A DNA stretch of 64,000 nt from an uncultured Luminiphilus sp. (GCA_943840615.1 CALSVI010000004.1:108217-172216); one strand, 5' to 3'; positions 32,023 through 41,354 are shown, counted from the stretch's first letter. Made by a program: numbers and translations. The notes: generated by a model not told the origin, from the letters alone.

Positions 32023-32943
32023 TTAGCCGCCCAGCAAGGCTTCCAGCTGTTGCTGATCGGCGACAAATCGCCGAATGCCGTCACTGAGTTTCTCGGCGAC
32101 CATCGGGTCCTGGTTGTTAGCGAACAGAAACTCGCTCTGACCCAGCGGCTCGGGGCGAGGTGATCGGTCGCCGTTATCTAACAAGCATTGCGGTAGAGCA
32201 CCGGTGTCCGCTTCGAGTTGTTGCAGTAGGTCGGGGCTGATGGTGAGGCGATCGCAGCCCGCAAGCGCCTCAACCTGACCGGTGTTACGAAAGCTCGCGC
32301 CCATCACGACAGTCTGGTAATCATGGGTCTTGAAGTGGTTGTAAATCCGCATCACTGACTGCACGCCTGGGTCGTCACTCGGCTCCTCAATGGCCAGATC
32401 GGTATTGGCGGTATACCAATCAGTGATCCGGCCGACAAAGGGGGAGATCAGGAACACACCGGCGTCGGCGCAGGCGCACGCCTGCTCGAAGCTAAAGATC
32501 AAGGTGGCGTTACAGTGAATGCCGCGTTGCTCAAGCACTTCGGCCGCACGAATCCCTTCCCAGGTGGCAGCCACTTTGATCAGCACCCGCTCTGCGCCAA
32601 TGCCGGCATCGGCATACAGGCCGATGAGTTTCTCGGCCTTGGCGATAGTGGCATGGGTATCAAAAGAGAGCCGGGCATCGACCTCGGTGCTGATCACTCC
32701 GGGTATGACCTGATTGATCTGAGCACCCACGCTCACCGCAAAGCGGTCGACCTTATCGGCTATGTCGTCCGCAGAGGCTTTCAGTGCTTCCACCTGATCG
32801 GCAAACTGGGGCAAGGCAGCGGCTTTTAATAACAGCGACGGGTTAGTCGTGGCGTCAGTGGGTTTCAGGCGCGTAATCGCCTCAAGATCACCGGTATCGG
32901 CCACCACGGTGGTCATGGTGCGCAATTGTTCGAGTTTATTCAT
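32023..32943 (-). CDS. tal: Transaldolase, class I
   Basis: A 306-residue TIM-barrel transaldolase. It has the [14 protein letters not shown] motif at residues 29-42, the Schiff-base lysine in [11 protein letters not shown] and the [12 protein letters not shown] strand. It transfers dihydroxyacetone units in the non-oxidative pentose phosphate pathway. It converges on the rubredoxin reductase with 7 bp between stops. Confidence 0.95.
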   Translation of the reverse strand: MNKLEQLRTMTTVVADTGDLEAITRLKPTDATTNPSLLLKAAALPQFADQVEALKASADDIADKVDRFAVSVGAQINQVIPGVISTEVDARLSFDTHATIAKAEKLIGLYADAGIGAERVLIKVAATWEGIRAAEVLEQRGIHCNATLIFSFEQACACADAGVFLISPFVGRITDWYTANTDLAIEEPSDDPGVQSVMRIYNHFKTHDYQTVVMGASFRNTGQVEALAGCDRLTISPDLLQQLEADTGALPQCLLDNGDRSPRPEPLGQSEFLFANNQDPMVAEKLSDGIRRFVADQQQLEALLGG

Positions 32944-33081
32944 GGGTTACGGCTCATCGATGGCGTTACAAAACGCTGCCCAGTGAGGATTGTAGTGTGC
33001 GGGTAGGAGCTTAGCAGAGCAGTCCCGTCTTGGGGTGCCGAGCCTTTATACTATGTGAACATCGTTCATTACGGTATTCCC

Positions 33082-34086
33082 ATGCAAGCCATGAAGCTCG
33101 CCGCCCCTGGCGGTATCGACCAGCTCCACCTCGCCGACATCGAACCCCGCGCGCCGGGTAGGGGTGAGATACAGGTGGAGATCAAAGCCACCTCCCTTAA
33201 TTTTCATGATTACGCCGTTGTGACCGGCTTGATCCCCGCTGCAGAGGGTCGAATACCCATGTCAGACGGCGCAGGCGTTGTCACGGCGGTCGGAGAGGGC
33301 GTGACGGCCTATGCACTAGGGGATCGTGTGCTGAGCTATTTCTTTCCGAACTGGTCGGCCGGTCGGCCAACGCTGCCCAATCTGTTGGGTGTCCCGGGTG
33401 ATCACGTGGACGGTTTTGCCGCACAATCGGTGACCATGCCGGCCAGCGCTTTTAGCCGTATGCCCGCGAACCTCGATTTTGAGGCCGCCTCGACCCTCAC
33501 TTGTGCAGGTTTGACCGCCTGGCGAGCACTGGTCGTGGAGACCGATCTTAAGCCAGGGGATTGGGTGCTGGTGCAAGGGAGTGGCGGAGTATCGGTGGTC
33601 GCATTGCAGATGGCCCGCATGATGGGGTGCCGGGTGATTGCGACGTCATCCTCTGACGCCAAACTGGAGCGGCTTGGCGCGCTGGGTGCCGAGCATCTGA
33701 TCAACTATAAAACCCACGCTAACTGGGGTGAGCAGGCTTTTGAGCTCACCGGTAATGCCGGTGTGGATCTGGTGGTCGAGGTAGGTGGCCCGGGTAACTT
33801 ACCCCAGTCTATCAACGCGCTTGCGGTAGATGGCTGTATCAGCTTAATTGGCGTGCTCACGGGCTGGTCCGGTGAAGTCCCCACGGCTGCGCTGATGACC
33901 AAGAATGGTCGCTTGAGTGGCATTACCGTGGGTTCTCAGGCCGATCATGCCAATATGATTGCAGCGGTCGAGGCGAATGATTTACAACCGGTGATCGACA
34001 AAACGTTCGCCCTGGAAGAGCTCGGCGAAGCGTTTCGTTATCAGGAGTCCCAGCAACACTTTGGCAAGATCTGCGTGAGCCTTTAG
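33082..34086 (+). CDS. Zinc-independent MDR oxidoreductase (quinone reductase-like)
   Basis: A 334-residue medium-chain dehydrogenase/reductase. It has an NADPH-binding GSGGVSVVALQMARMMGCRVIATSS stretch and a groES-like N-terminal domain; the catalytic zinc ligands and the four structural-zinc cysteines are absent, placing it with quinone oxidoreductase/enoyl reductase-like MDRs. ATG 33082 is chosen; an upstream in-frame start at 33055 is possible. Substrate unknown. Confidence 0.75.
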   Translation: MQAMKLAAPGGIDQLHLADIEPRAPGRGEIQVEIKATSLNFHDYAVVTGLIPAAEGRIPMSDGAGVVTAVGEGVTAYALGDRVLSYFFPNWSAGRPTLPNLLGVPGDHVDGFAAQSVTMPASAFSRMPANLDFEAASTLTCAGLTAWRALVVETDLKPGDWVLVQGSGGVSVVALQMARMMGCRVIATSSSDAKLERLGALGAEHLINYKTHANWGEQAFELTGNAGVDLVVEVGGPGNLPQSINALAVDGCISLIGVLTGWSGEVPTAALMTKNGRLSGITVGSQADHANMIAAVEANDLQPVIDKTFALEELGEAFRYQESQQHFGKICVSL

Positions 34087-34211
34087 CGTCATAGCGGTTT
34101 GTCGAGACGGAGGTTTTGCCCTAGGGTGGAGTCAACCGTGCCGTCGGTGGGTCGCGGCGTAACGCGACGCTATGGCACGAAGGTATAACAGTCAGTGAGA
34201 GGAGCAGCAGT

Positions 34212-34811
34212 ATGAAAGGTTTCATTATCGGGGCGGTTATGGCGACCCTCAGTTTTACCGCGCAGGCTGACGAGCCCAATAGTGCGCACGACGGCGCCGA
34301 GTGGCAGATCTGGGCCTACTCCTCGGCGGCGCCGGCGCCGTTGGGCAGCAATGCCACAGTACTCGGGTTAGATGGCTCGGTGTTGCGCGAAGGCAGCAAT
34401 GGCTGGACCTGTATGGTCGGTAATCCGCGGCCGGCGCCAGCCGGTGGCTGGAGCAGTGCTCACGCGGCGATGCCGGTCTGTACAGATGAGGTAGGCATGA
34501 AATGGATGAGCGACTTCATGGCCGGTAAAGATCCCGATATCGAGCGCGATGCGTTTATGTGGATGCTCCATGGCGACGTCGGTGAAGATAATACGACGGC
34601 GGGCGTGCTCGATATATCCGATGCCACAGATCCCTCTCAGTGGATCGAATCAGGGCCTCACCTGATGTTGCTACCCAAGGATCCTGCGTCGCTCGACGGC
34701 ATGAGCGACGATTTTAATACGGGTGCACCTTACGTCATGTTCCCGGGAACGCCCGGCGCGCATGTCATGATTCCGACCGACGGGTATTACGAGTACCAGG
34801 ACCCGCGATAA
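34212..34811 (+). CDS. Secreted protein of unknown function
   Basis: A 199-residue protein with a cleavable signal peptide (about residues 1-19, ending AQA) and a mature domain with two cysteines (in WTCMVG and PVCTDE) that could form a disulfide. The tryptophan-rich start and LPKDPASLDGMSDDFNTGAPYVMF region look like a conserved globular domain; I do not recognise a characterised family. An AGAGGAGCAG ribosome site precedes the start. It is followed 54 bp later by another small secreted protein in the same direction. Confidence 0.75.
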   Translation: MKGFIIGAVMATLSFTAQADEPNSAHDGAEWQIWAYSSAAPAPLGSNATVLGLDGSVLREGSNGWTCMVGNPRPAPAGGWSSAHAAMPVCTDEVGMKWMSDFMAGKDPDIERDAFMWMLHGDVGEDNTTAGVLDISDATDPSQWIESGPHLMLLPKDPASLDGMSDDFNTGAPYVMFPGTPGAHVMIPTDGYYEYQDPR

Positions 34812-34865
34812 GCGACGACGAATTGTGATGCATTGTTTGCAACCACTTAATTATGGAGAGACCTT

Positions 34866-35273
34866 ATGACACTCATTAAAACTGCCGCACTAGCGATTGC
34901 AGCCTCGTTGGCAACGAGTATCGCGATAGCCGGTCACCACGAAAAGGGCGAACACATCAACCTCGCAGCTCAGCCGGGCCAAATCATGGTGGTGTATCAC
35001 TGGCCCTGCGCCGACACGGATGCCGGGTTGACGCTCATCAAGGAGATGATCGCCTACGAACGCGACGCATCGCCTTACCCCTATTCTGCAGCACCCGCTG
35101 TGCATGAGGATGGCGCGCTGGTGTCGGTCGATGTCCATGGATCCGCCGAGTCGATGGAAAAGGCGTTTGCGTGGCAAGCCGAAGACGCAACGTGGCAAGC
35201 CCAGTTTGCTGCGATGGCAGCGGCGTGCGGTTCGGCCGATGATCTGACGACAAATGTGCTGACAATGCAGTGA
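34866..35273 (+). CDS. Small secreted protein of unknown function
   Basis: A 135-residue protein with a signal peptide (residues 1-22, ending AIA) followed by GHHEKGEH. The domain contains YHWPCADTDAGLTLIKEM and a repeated helix-strand pattern reminiscent of dimeric alpha/beta-barrel proteins, but the match is too weak to name. GGAGAG lies 7 nt before the ATG. It ends just before a strong terminator, so it and the preceding gene may form a two-gene unit. Confidence 0.7.
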   Translation: MTLIKTAALAIAASLATSIAIAGHHEKGEHINLAAQPGQIMVVYHWPCADTDAGLTLIKEMIAYERDASPYPYSAAPAVHEDGALVSVDVHGSAESMEKAFAWQAEDATWQAQFAAMAAACGSADDLTTNVLTMQ

Positions 35274-35287
35274 AGCAGTCAGCGCTA

Positions 35288-35317
35288 TAAAAAACCCGGC
35301 CTAGGCCGGGTTTTTTT
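35288..35317. terminator. Bidirectional rho-independent terminator
   Basis: A self-complementary stem, cccggcctaggccggg, is flanked by A6 on the left and T7 on the right, so it can end the plus-strand secreted-protein transcript 15 nt after its stop and also transcripts arriving from the right on the minus strand. Confidence 0.9.
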
Positions 35318-35389
35318 ATGTTCTGCATAGCGCGATCACTGCAAGGTTCACTGAATGGGTCCGCAAGCCCCTATGCTGGATAAAATAGT

Positions 35390-35573
35390 TCAGAATCGAT
35401 CCGATTTTTCGTCCCGCTCTTTTTGCAGCTGTTTGCGGTGTTCCCACCAAGGCGTAGGCCCCGCCAACCAGGGCGAGTGCGATCAGCATCAGCACTTGCG
35501 AGAAGCTGAATCCGTAGAGGCCGCATTCGGTCAGCCTTTCGAGAAAAGAGTAAGTGCTGACCGGGCAGTCCAT
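35390..35573 (-). CDS. Small single-pass membrane protein (one frameshift)
   Basis: Sixty residues after repair. The first part, starting MDCPVSTYSF, has a membrane helix (SQVLMLIALALVGGAYA); the frame then needs removal of one base in AA at 35449-35450, after which the helix is followed by WWEHRKQLQKERDEKSDRF and a stop. A membrane helix ending in tryptophans and then a charged coil is a coherent small protein, while the unrepaired frame runs on through the terminator. Function unknown. Confidence 0.5.
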
Positions 35574-35622
35574 AACACGCTTACTATCAGGGTAATCTGA
35601 GAGTCTAACCGATCAGTGGTGG

Positions 35623-36531
35623 TCAGCGGCGGTCACTCCGCCTGTCGGGCAATCTCTTTTGAAGCGCATCCAGTTCATCCGATGTGCCCAGCATGCCCCC
35701 TTCAGTGTCGTGCCCCAGAGCGTATTGGGGCGATACGATCTCCGGGTGCTCCCCGGGCCCGCCGGGCGGGGTGTAGTAGCCCAGGGCGTATTGACCCATT
35801 GAGTAGCCAATCAACTCTTGAAGGGGTCGCTCCAAATCCTGGGCGATCTCCGGAGGGCAGGTGAGGTATTGGTTCTCCTCTTGGCGCAGCCAGCCCAGCG
35901 TGTAGGTAATGTTGATGCCAATCCGATCGGCATCACTGCGGTTCTCGCCTCCGCCGTGGAAGACCGACCCTGAGTACACCAGCACTGAGCCCGCGCGCAT
36001 TTCTGCCTGTGTGATCTGATCCGGTTCGATCTGTGCATCATCAGGCCATCGGGTGCTGCCCGGCACCACTTGAGTTGCGCCGTTCTCAGAGGTGAAGTCG
36101 GTGATCGCCCAAATCGTATTGAATTGCGGTTCCACGTGGGCAAGGTGGGAGCCCCAGGCCCAGCGGTCGCGGTGAATGAGTTGCGCTGTCTCACCCGGGC
36201 CAATGCGAATGATCTGCGTCAGATGCAGCTGTACGGTCTGGCAGTAGGGCTCGAGAAAAAGTTTACAGGGCGCCAGAATGTTCGGGTGAGCAATGAGCTC
36301 ACGGCACTTTTTCGAGCGCACCATCAGACCGCCCGTGCGGGTGGTTTTGAAGCCGGCAAAGTCATCAAAACCCAGATTCGAGCTTTCCATGTAGGGGTCG
36401 GTCTCGTTCCTCAGCTCAGCAATGAATTCTGGGCTCAAGACGTTATCGATAATGATGGCGCCGTCTTCCGTGACGGCATCCGCGAGGGTTTGCGCATCGG
36501 TATCGAGAGTAAAATGTCTGATCTCGGGCAT
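35623..36531 (-). CDS. Phytanoyl-CoA dioxygenase (PhyH) family protein
   Basis: A 302-residue Fe(II)/2-oxoglutarate-dependent oxygenase. The double-stranded beta-helix motif is visible: the HxD iron ligands in LIHRDRWAW, the distal histidine in GSVFHGGGENRS and the 2-oxoglutarate-binding Arg shortly after. The tail of about 60 residues after the core is family-typical. GGAGGCC lies 8 nt before the start. A degraded RidA gene sits 17 bp upstream on the same strand. Substrate unknown. Confidence 0.88.
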   Translation of the reverse strand: MPEIRHFTLDTDAQTLADAVTEDGAIIIDNVLSPEFIAELRNETDPYMESSNLGFDDFAGFKTTRTGGLMVRSKKCRELIAHPNILAPCKLFLEPYCQTVQLHLTQIIRIGPGETAQLIHRDRWAWGSHLAHVEPQFNTIWAITDFTSENGATQVVPGSTRWPDDAQIEPDQITQAEMRAGSVLVYSGSVFHGGGENRSDADRIGINITYTLGWLRQEENQYLTCPPEIAQDLERPLQELIGYSMGQYALGYYTPPGGPGEHPEIVSPQYALGHDTEGGMLGTSDELDALQKRLPDRRSDRR

Positions 36532-36547
36532 GGGAGTGGCCTCCTTG

Positions 36548-36731
36548 TCAGCCGAGTGCGGCGACGCACTTAATTTCGATCTTGAGCGCTGGATCTACCA
36601 AAGCGCCCACCTGCACCACTGTCATCCATACCGACTTGTCCGGCGAGATACAGCGAGTTGCCTACCTGAACCCCTTGGCTGAAAAGATCCGCGTAGGGTC
36701 CGCTGCGATGCAGCTTTTTCTCGATGGTCAT
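36548..36731 (-). pseudogene. RidA-family remnant with internal deletion
   Basis: The frame from 36731 starts MTIEKKLHRSGPYADLFSQG and continues VGNSLYLAGQVGMD, the complete N-terminal third of a RidA/YjgF family protein. The DNA then jumps directly to TVVQVGALVDPALKIEIKC and VAALG, the C-terminal strand pair, in another frame, ending at 36548. Some 60 central residues, including most of the trimer interface, are missing. RidA proteins hydrolyse reactive enamines/imines. Either a real deletion or an assembly collapse produced this. Confidence 0.75.
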
Positions 36732-36945
36732 AGCGTGTTCCTCGTGTGTTTGGGTCCCGGGTGAAATCGGGGTGTCGGCGGCATTGCAGAGCGGATTCGC
36801 CGAGATTTACATTTTTATTTCGGCCTTATTTTGTCAGGTTATCACCGAATTTTGCTAGCTAGCGGGGGAGCCCATTCGGCGCTTCAGGTAGTGGAGACGC
36901 CCTGCGGGTGCGTGGGCGGGGCCTTTTGGCCCGAACGCAGCAGGT

Positions 36946-37440
36946 TCAGGCTGCGGCTTTATTCAGCGCGCTCTGCATGGCCTCAAACCGTTTCCGGGTG
37001 ATGGTGGGTACATTGCTGCTTTGCTGGCCAAAGAGCTCGGGATCGAGCGCCAGCCAGGGAATGGCGGCAATCTTTTCCCGTTCTTCGGTAAGCGCAACCA
37101 CCGTTGCATCCCGTGACGCATAAAAATGCCAGGCCTCGGGTAGTGGGGTTTCTCGCTCAAATAGTGTCCGGCCGCGTGCCACTCTGTCGTAAAGGTGTGC
37201 GCGAATCAGTCCGCGCGTGGGGAGCATGCGGTTGCGTTTTTCTGCTGCCGCTCGTGTTTGCAGAATGAACCACGCCTTGGGCGTGATGCCGACGATGGGC
37301 CACCAGTGATAATGCCAGTCGCTGCTGCGCTGCAGAAATGCCTCCAGCGCCAGGTACTGTGCGCTTAAGCAGGCGCCGGTTTTTTTGCCGAGATCAAACT
37401 GCGTCTCGTAAACCGATTGAAAGTACGCTTCCTTGTCCAT
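36946..37440 (-). CDS. Conserved-looking hypothetical protein
   Basis: A 164-residue soluble protein beginning MDKEAYFQSVYETQFDLGKKTG. It is rich in aromatic residues (SSDWHYHWWPIVGITPKAWF) and ends with a basic helix. No family recognised. The start at 37440 is supported by AAGGAGG 5 nt upstream. A strong minus-strand terminator (37507-37529) and a paired palindromic operator (37646-37683) lie upstream, suggesting control by attenuation and/or by the unidentified regulator described below. Confidence 0.65.
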   Translation of the reverse strand: MDKEAYFQSVYETQFDLGKKTGACLSAQYLALEAFLQRSSDWHYHWWPIVGITPKAWFILQTRAAAEKRNRMLPTRGLIRAHLYDRVARGRTLFERETPLPEAWHFYASRDATVVALTEEREKIAAIPWLALDPELFGQQSSNVPTITRKRFEAMQSALNKAAA

Positions 37441-37506
37441 TTGGCCTCCTTGCCAAGCGTTTGCCGCGCGAGCGCGATACGTTGGGGTCTTAGCATTGGG
37501 TGGCTG

Positions 37507-37529
37507 AAAAAAGCCCCGCATGGCGGGGC
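37507..37529 (-). terminator. Rho-independent terminator or attenuator
   Basis: A 7-bp stem GCCCCGC/GCGGGGC with a 3-nt loop is followed on the minus strand by T6. It lies 67 nt upstream of the start at 37440 and 115 nt downstream of the paired palindrome, so it could end a short RNA or attenuate the downstream gene. Confidence 0.8.
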
Positions 37530-37645
37530 AAAGAAGGAGCCACTCAAAAAAACCGGCTGATCGGGCGTTGATCTGAAGATCAGGCCAACTCAGAGGTCGT
37601 CGATCTGCCGATGAATCCAGTATCGGGGAGCGCCATTGAAAAGAA

Positions 37646-37683
37646 TTGGCCAGATACGCCAAGGGGTTGGCAGTAAATGCCAA
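37646..37683. promoter_or_regulatory. Paired palindrome, copy a
   Basis: Two perfect TTGGC-N7-GCCAA sites (37646-37662 and 37667-37683) separated by 4 bp. Arms are identical to those of four other copies while the 7-bp spacers differ, as expected for an operator bound by two dimers on one DNA face (21 bp centre to centre). It lies between two terminators, about 206 bp upstream of the gene starting at 37440. Confidence 0.75.
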
Positions 37684-37720
37684 CCCAAATCGTTCGCCTC
37701 TAATGGCAAGGGTGCGACAT

Positions 37721-37749
37721 AAAAAACCCGCTATCGAGGCGGGTTTTTT
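37721..37749. terminator. Bidirectional terminator after the M48 protease gene
   Basis: A6, a CCCGC/GCGGG stem with a 7-nt loop, then T6. On the minus strand it follows the M48 protease stop by 31 nt. Confidence 0.85.
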
Positions 37750-37780
37750 GGGCTGTCCTCGAAAATAGGAGCGCAGGCGG

Positions 37781-38941
37781 TCAGCTGTTTGGCTGGCTGG
37801 CCTTCCATTCCATCGCGGCCCGCACCCGTCGCTCTACTGAAGGGTGGGTATAGAACAGCCATTCTTCCAGAGTGCCCGGCCGAGGGTTTCGGTACTCGGC
37901 GGTTTTCACCAAGGCGCTCGCCATACCGTCGGGCAGATTCACCATCTCATAAGAATAGTGGTCGGCCTCTGTTTCGTTCATGCGAGACAGCGTGTTGGAC
38001 ACCGGCTGGGTGAACATGCCGATTACGCCCACCAGAAACAGCAGTACCGGCAGGGTAGTGGGGTCACCGATATCTTCCCGCACGCCGAACAACCGAGCGA
38101 CCGGGTTAAAGGCCTTGTCGGCGATAAAAAAGCTCACCATCACGATGACAATAGTGAGGAACACACCCTCCCACACATGGCCCAGCTTATAGTGTCCGAT
38201 CTCATGGCCGGTGACCGCTTTAACTTCATCCAGCGTGGCTTCGTCCAGCGCGACATCGGATATGGCTATGCGCGCGGCGTCTCCAATCCCCGCGACGTTG
38301 GCGGTAAAGTTATTGGACTGCCGTGAGCCGTCATACATGAAAACGCGGTCGGTCGGGATTCCAGCATCGATTGCCATGGCCTCGACTGCGTCGCGCACCT
38401 CGCCGGGGGGCACCGGTTGATAATCGTTGAACAGTGGCGCGATGTAGGTGGGCCCGACTACCATCAAAAAGGCGACAAATAGGCCGCTGAATGCGCCGCC
38501 CCAGAGCCACCACAGCTTCTTGGCTTTTTGAATAAACGCGTAGATCGCTACAAAGAAAATTCCGACCAACAGCGTGGAGATCGCCAGTGCCAGCAGGCCC
38601 TGCCCGAGAAAATCCATGAGCGGCTGACTCGTCCGGCCGTACTCGGTCTCCCGCCACCAGCCGCCAAATATCGACCAGGGCATTTCAAGCAGGCTCGACA
38701 CCACCAGATACACCGCAGAAAGGCTGAATACACGCAGGACAAAACCACGACCTGAGAGTTTGTGGGCGGTCTTGGTGAGAATGCCCGTGCGCACAATGAT
38801 CAAGGTGATGATTGCGCTGACCAGCAGGCCCCAAAGCATCAGCCATTGGGTGCCGGTAGTGTAGGCGGCAGCTTGCGCGAGCGCTTCCTCGCCCAAGCCA
38901 TTGATATAGGCGGCCGTCGCCGCTTCGACGTCAAACGACAT
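37781..38941 (-). CDS. M48 family metalloprotease (Ste24/CAAX protease-like)
   Basis: A 386-residue membrane protease with four to five N-terminal hydrophobic segments, the zinc motif HEIGH (His 246 to His 250) in VTGHEIGHYKLGH, further hydrophobic helices, and the downstream glutamate in NETEADHYSYEM that supplies the third zinc ligand. It belongs to the Ste24-like branch rather than short HtpX. It probably degrades or processes inner-membrane proteins. It follows sat by 45 bp on the same strand. Confidence 0.9.
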   Translation of the reverse strand: MSFDVEAATAAYINGLGEEALAQAAAYTTGTQWLMLWGLLVSAIITLIIVRTGILTKTAHKLSGRGFVLRVFSLSAVYLVVSSLLEMPWSIFGGWWRETEYGRTSQPLMDFLGQGLLALAISTLLVGIFFVAIYAFIQKAKKLWWLWGGAFSGLFVAFLMVVGPTYIAPLFNDYQPVPPGEVRDAVEAMAIDAGIPTDRVFMYDGSRQSNNFTANVAGIGDAARIAISDVALDEATLDEVKAVTGHEIGHYKLGHVWEGVFLTIVIVMVSFFIADKAFNPVARLFGVREDIGDPTTLPVLLFLVGVIGMFTQPVSNTLSRMNETEADHYSYEMVNLPDGMASALVKTAEYRNPRPGTLEEWLFYTHPSVERRVRAAMEWKASQPNS

Positions 38942-38986
38942 GCAGTGTCCCCGCTATTATTGGTTTGCTGCGGCCTATCTTAATGG

Positions 38987-40188
38987 TCAGCTAGCGGTCG
39001 TTCCATCAATCTCTTGATAGTAGGCCATGAGGATTTCTGCCACCTCGGGACGCGAAAACTCTGGGGGTGGTGCAATGCCCTGGCCGAGCATCTCACGGAC
39101 CTTGGTGCCCGACAGCAGCACAAAATCGTCCGGGCTGTGGTCGGGGGCATCGCGCATCATCACCACGCGATCCAATTTTTTGCTGAAGGCGGTGTGATCA
39201 GCGCGGTAAATCTCCAACGCTAAAGCGCCCTCAGGCACTTCCTCGTCAAAGATCGTTTGTGCATCAAAGCCACCGTAGTAGCTGCCGACACCAGCATGGT
39301 CGCGGCCCACAATCAGGTGAGTACAGCCTGCGTTTTGTCGGAATACCGCGTGCAGCACCGCCTCTCGCGGTCCTGCGTAGAGCATGTCAAAGCCGTAGCC
39401 CGTGACCATCACGCTGTTGGGCGGGAAGTACAGGTCCACCATCTTGCGGATCGAGGCATCGCGCACATCGGCGGGGATATCGCCGGACTTGAGTTTGCCC
39501 AGCAGCATATGTATCAGCACGCCATCGGCGGAGAGGTCTTCCATGGCCATTCGGCACAGCTCTTCGTGCGCGCGGTGCATGGGGTTGCGGGTCTGAAACG
39601 CCACCACGCGCTCCCAACCACGCTCGGCGATTTCGGCGCGAATCGCCATGGCGGTGCGAAACGTATCGGGGAAGTCCTCTTCGAAGTAGGAGTAGTTCAG
39701 GACCTCAATGGGGCCCGAGATCACGGTGCGGCCCTGCGCGGAAAATGCCGCCACGCCCGGGTGTTCAGGGTCGTCGGTGCGAAAGACTTTATCGAGAATG
39801 GTGGCAACATCGTCATCGGAGAGCGTCTCGATAGCGTCTACCGTCATCACCGCCAACAGTGGATGTCCTTCGCGGTTAGGGTCAGTCAGTGCCAGGCGCT
39901 GGCCCGCTTCAACGGGGCAGCTCTCAGCGAGGTTCACCACGGGAACGGGCCAAAACAGGCCGTCAGCGGTTTGCATATTTTCGGCCACTGAAGCGCGTCG
40001 GCGCGATTCATGTAACCCCTCAGCGGCGTGAAGTACCCCGCGCCCATCATCACAGCGTTGGCGGCGGCGGCAGAGCTCACCATCATGGAGGGGAGGGTGA
40101 GTGCCTCGGCTTCGAGTTCGGCGCGTCGCGCGTCGTTAACTATCAGGGGGCGCAGTTCGCTGGCGCCGTGGGGTGCAATCAATGCCAT
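38987..40188 (-). CDS. sat: ATP sulfurylase, Sat type (one frameshift)
   Basis: Homo-oligomeric ATP sulfurylase (not the CysDN type). The first 65 residues carry the PUA-like domain (GYFTPLRGYMNRADAL); one base is missing near 39995, after which the frame continues SVAENMQTADGLFWPVPV. The catalytic FQTRNPMHRAHEELC (QxRNPxHxxHE) and VGRDHAGVGSYYGGFDAQ motifs are intact. The repaired protein is 400 residues. It forms adenosine 5'-phosphosulfate from sulfate and ATP. It is 22 bp downstream of cysC in one transcript. Confidence 0.9.
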
Positions 40189-40210
40189 GGGGTCTCTCGT
40201 TTAAAGGATT

Positions 40211-40837
40211 TTATGAAGCGGCCGGGGGTATCAGTGCTTGCTTCTCTAACAGGTCGAGCAAGTGCTCCACTTCTTCTTCCAGCGATTGCTGGTCGGTATG
40301 CAGATGGACCTCGGGCGCCTCGGGGGCTTCATAGGGATCATCAATACCCGTGAAATTTTTGATCTCGCCCGCGCGGGCTTTTTTATACAGCCCCTTGGGG
40401 TCGCGTTCTTCAGCGGCTTCCAGACTGCAATCAACGAAGACCTCTATAAAGGGCATATTGTCGGCTTCGTGAAGCTCCCGCACGATTTGGCGGTCGACCA
40501 GATAGGGGCTGATAAAGCTGCTGAGTACGATCACGCCGCCATCGACAAAAAGTTTCGATACTTCGCCCACCCGGCGGATGTTCTCGGCGCGGTCCTCGGC
40601 GCTGAAGCCGAGATTTTTGTTGATACCGAGTCGAATATTGTCACCATCCAGCCGATACACCAATACGCCGCGCTGGTAGAGCGCCTGTTCCAGCGCGACC
40701 GCAATCGTGCTCTTGCCGGAACCCGACAGGCCGGTAAACCAGAGGGTCGCTCCGCTGTGTCCCAATATCTGGGCCCGCTCGGGGCGATTGATCTCACCCC
40801 CGTGCCAATGCACGTTGGTGGCTTTTTGTTCACTCAT
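40211..40837 (-). CDS. cysC: CysC, adenylylsulfate kinase
   Basis: A 208-residue APS kinase with P-loop GLSGSGKST at about residue 35, the YRLDGDNIRLGINKNLGFS segment and VSKLFVDGGVIVLSSFISPY, all typical. It phosphorylates APS to PAPS. The chosen start gives MSEQKATNVHWHGG, matching other CysC N-termini (NVHWH). With sat and the SLC13 transporter further upstream it forms a sulfate activation group. Confidence 0.95.
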   Translation of the reverse strand: MSEQKATNVHWHGGEINRPERAQILGHSGATLWFTGLSGSGKSTIAVALEQALYQRGVLVYRLDGDNIRLGINKNLGFSAEDRAENIRRVGEVSKLFVDGGVIVLSSFISPYLVDRQIVRELHEADNMPFIEVFVDCSLEAAEERDPKGLYKKARAGEIKNFTGIDDPYEAPEAPEVHLHTDQQSLEEEVEHLLDLLEKQALIPPAAS

Positions 40838-40986
40838 GGAGGTCGTCCTTATCAAGGAGGCGGCATTCTACGCGGCAGGCGCTGGGCTTGAAAGGGGGAC
40901 GGGCAAAAGCCGTCAGATTTTCACGGCGTATTTAATCCTGCGCGGCAATCACGGGTGGTCGCTGCGGCGATTGCCACAGTGCCCGC

Positions 40987-41064
40987 TCACTGACATTTAA
41001 GTACGCCAATGAGGAGCAAGACTGCGAGCGTGATCAGTGTGATCGCCCCCGAATCTTGTTGCAC
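40987..41064 (-). CDS. Possible 25-residue membrane peptide
   Basis: A GTG-started frame with a good AGGAG site 9 nt upstream encodes a 25-residue peptide that is mostly one hydrophobic helix (AITLITLAVLLLIGVL). It begins 2 bp after the stop of the next small gene. Too short to identify; the ribosome site and the clean helix are the only support. Confidence 0.3.
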   Translation of the reverse strand: MQQDSGAITLITLAVLLLIGVLKCQ

Positions 41065-41066
41065 GG

Positions 41067-41210
41067 TCAGCCACTCCTATTTAACGCGACAGCGGTGCCA
41101 GCGTGGGCGCCGCCCTGAGTCGCGGCGACTTCTTGGCTGAGTGCCAGCAAGGTCATCCAGACGGCGACCGCAGCGGCAGTGCGAAGGCTTTTGTCCATGC
41201 CAATTTTCAT
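41067..41210 (-). CDS. Possible 47-residue hydrophobic protein
   Basis: Starts MKIGMDKSLRTAAAVAVWM, preceded by AGGAGA, with a hydrophobic stretch that ends EVAAT, like a signal peptide, then a short glycine/alanine-rich tail. It may be a small exported protein. A paired palindrome (41355-41392) lies 145 bp upstream of this start, so it may be a target of that operator. Function unknown. Confidence 0.35.
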   Translation of the reverse strand: MKIGMDKSLRTAAAVAVWMTLLALSQEVAATQGGAHAGTAVALNRSG

Positions 41211-41354
41211 ACCCGTGATCTCCTGATTAGAACTGCCGTCCGTGGCAATAGGATCATCCGTGAAATCAGTCGCGGGGTTTGTCCACATCGGTGTTCGACC
41301 CAGCGGGTACTCCCCCGCGAACGTCGTCAGTATCGGGTTGAAGTGGTTTGAAGA

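Noticed and set aside
37646..37683. Reading the paired palindromes as RNA hairpins (for example CsrA/RsmA-type loops)
   Set aside because: The loops differ in every copy with no shared GGA or other motif, whereas arms and the 21-bp spacing are fixed; this favours DNA recognition.
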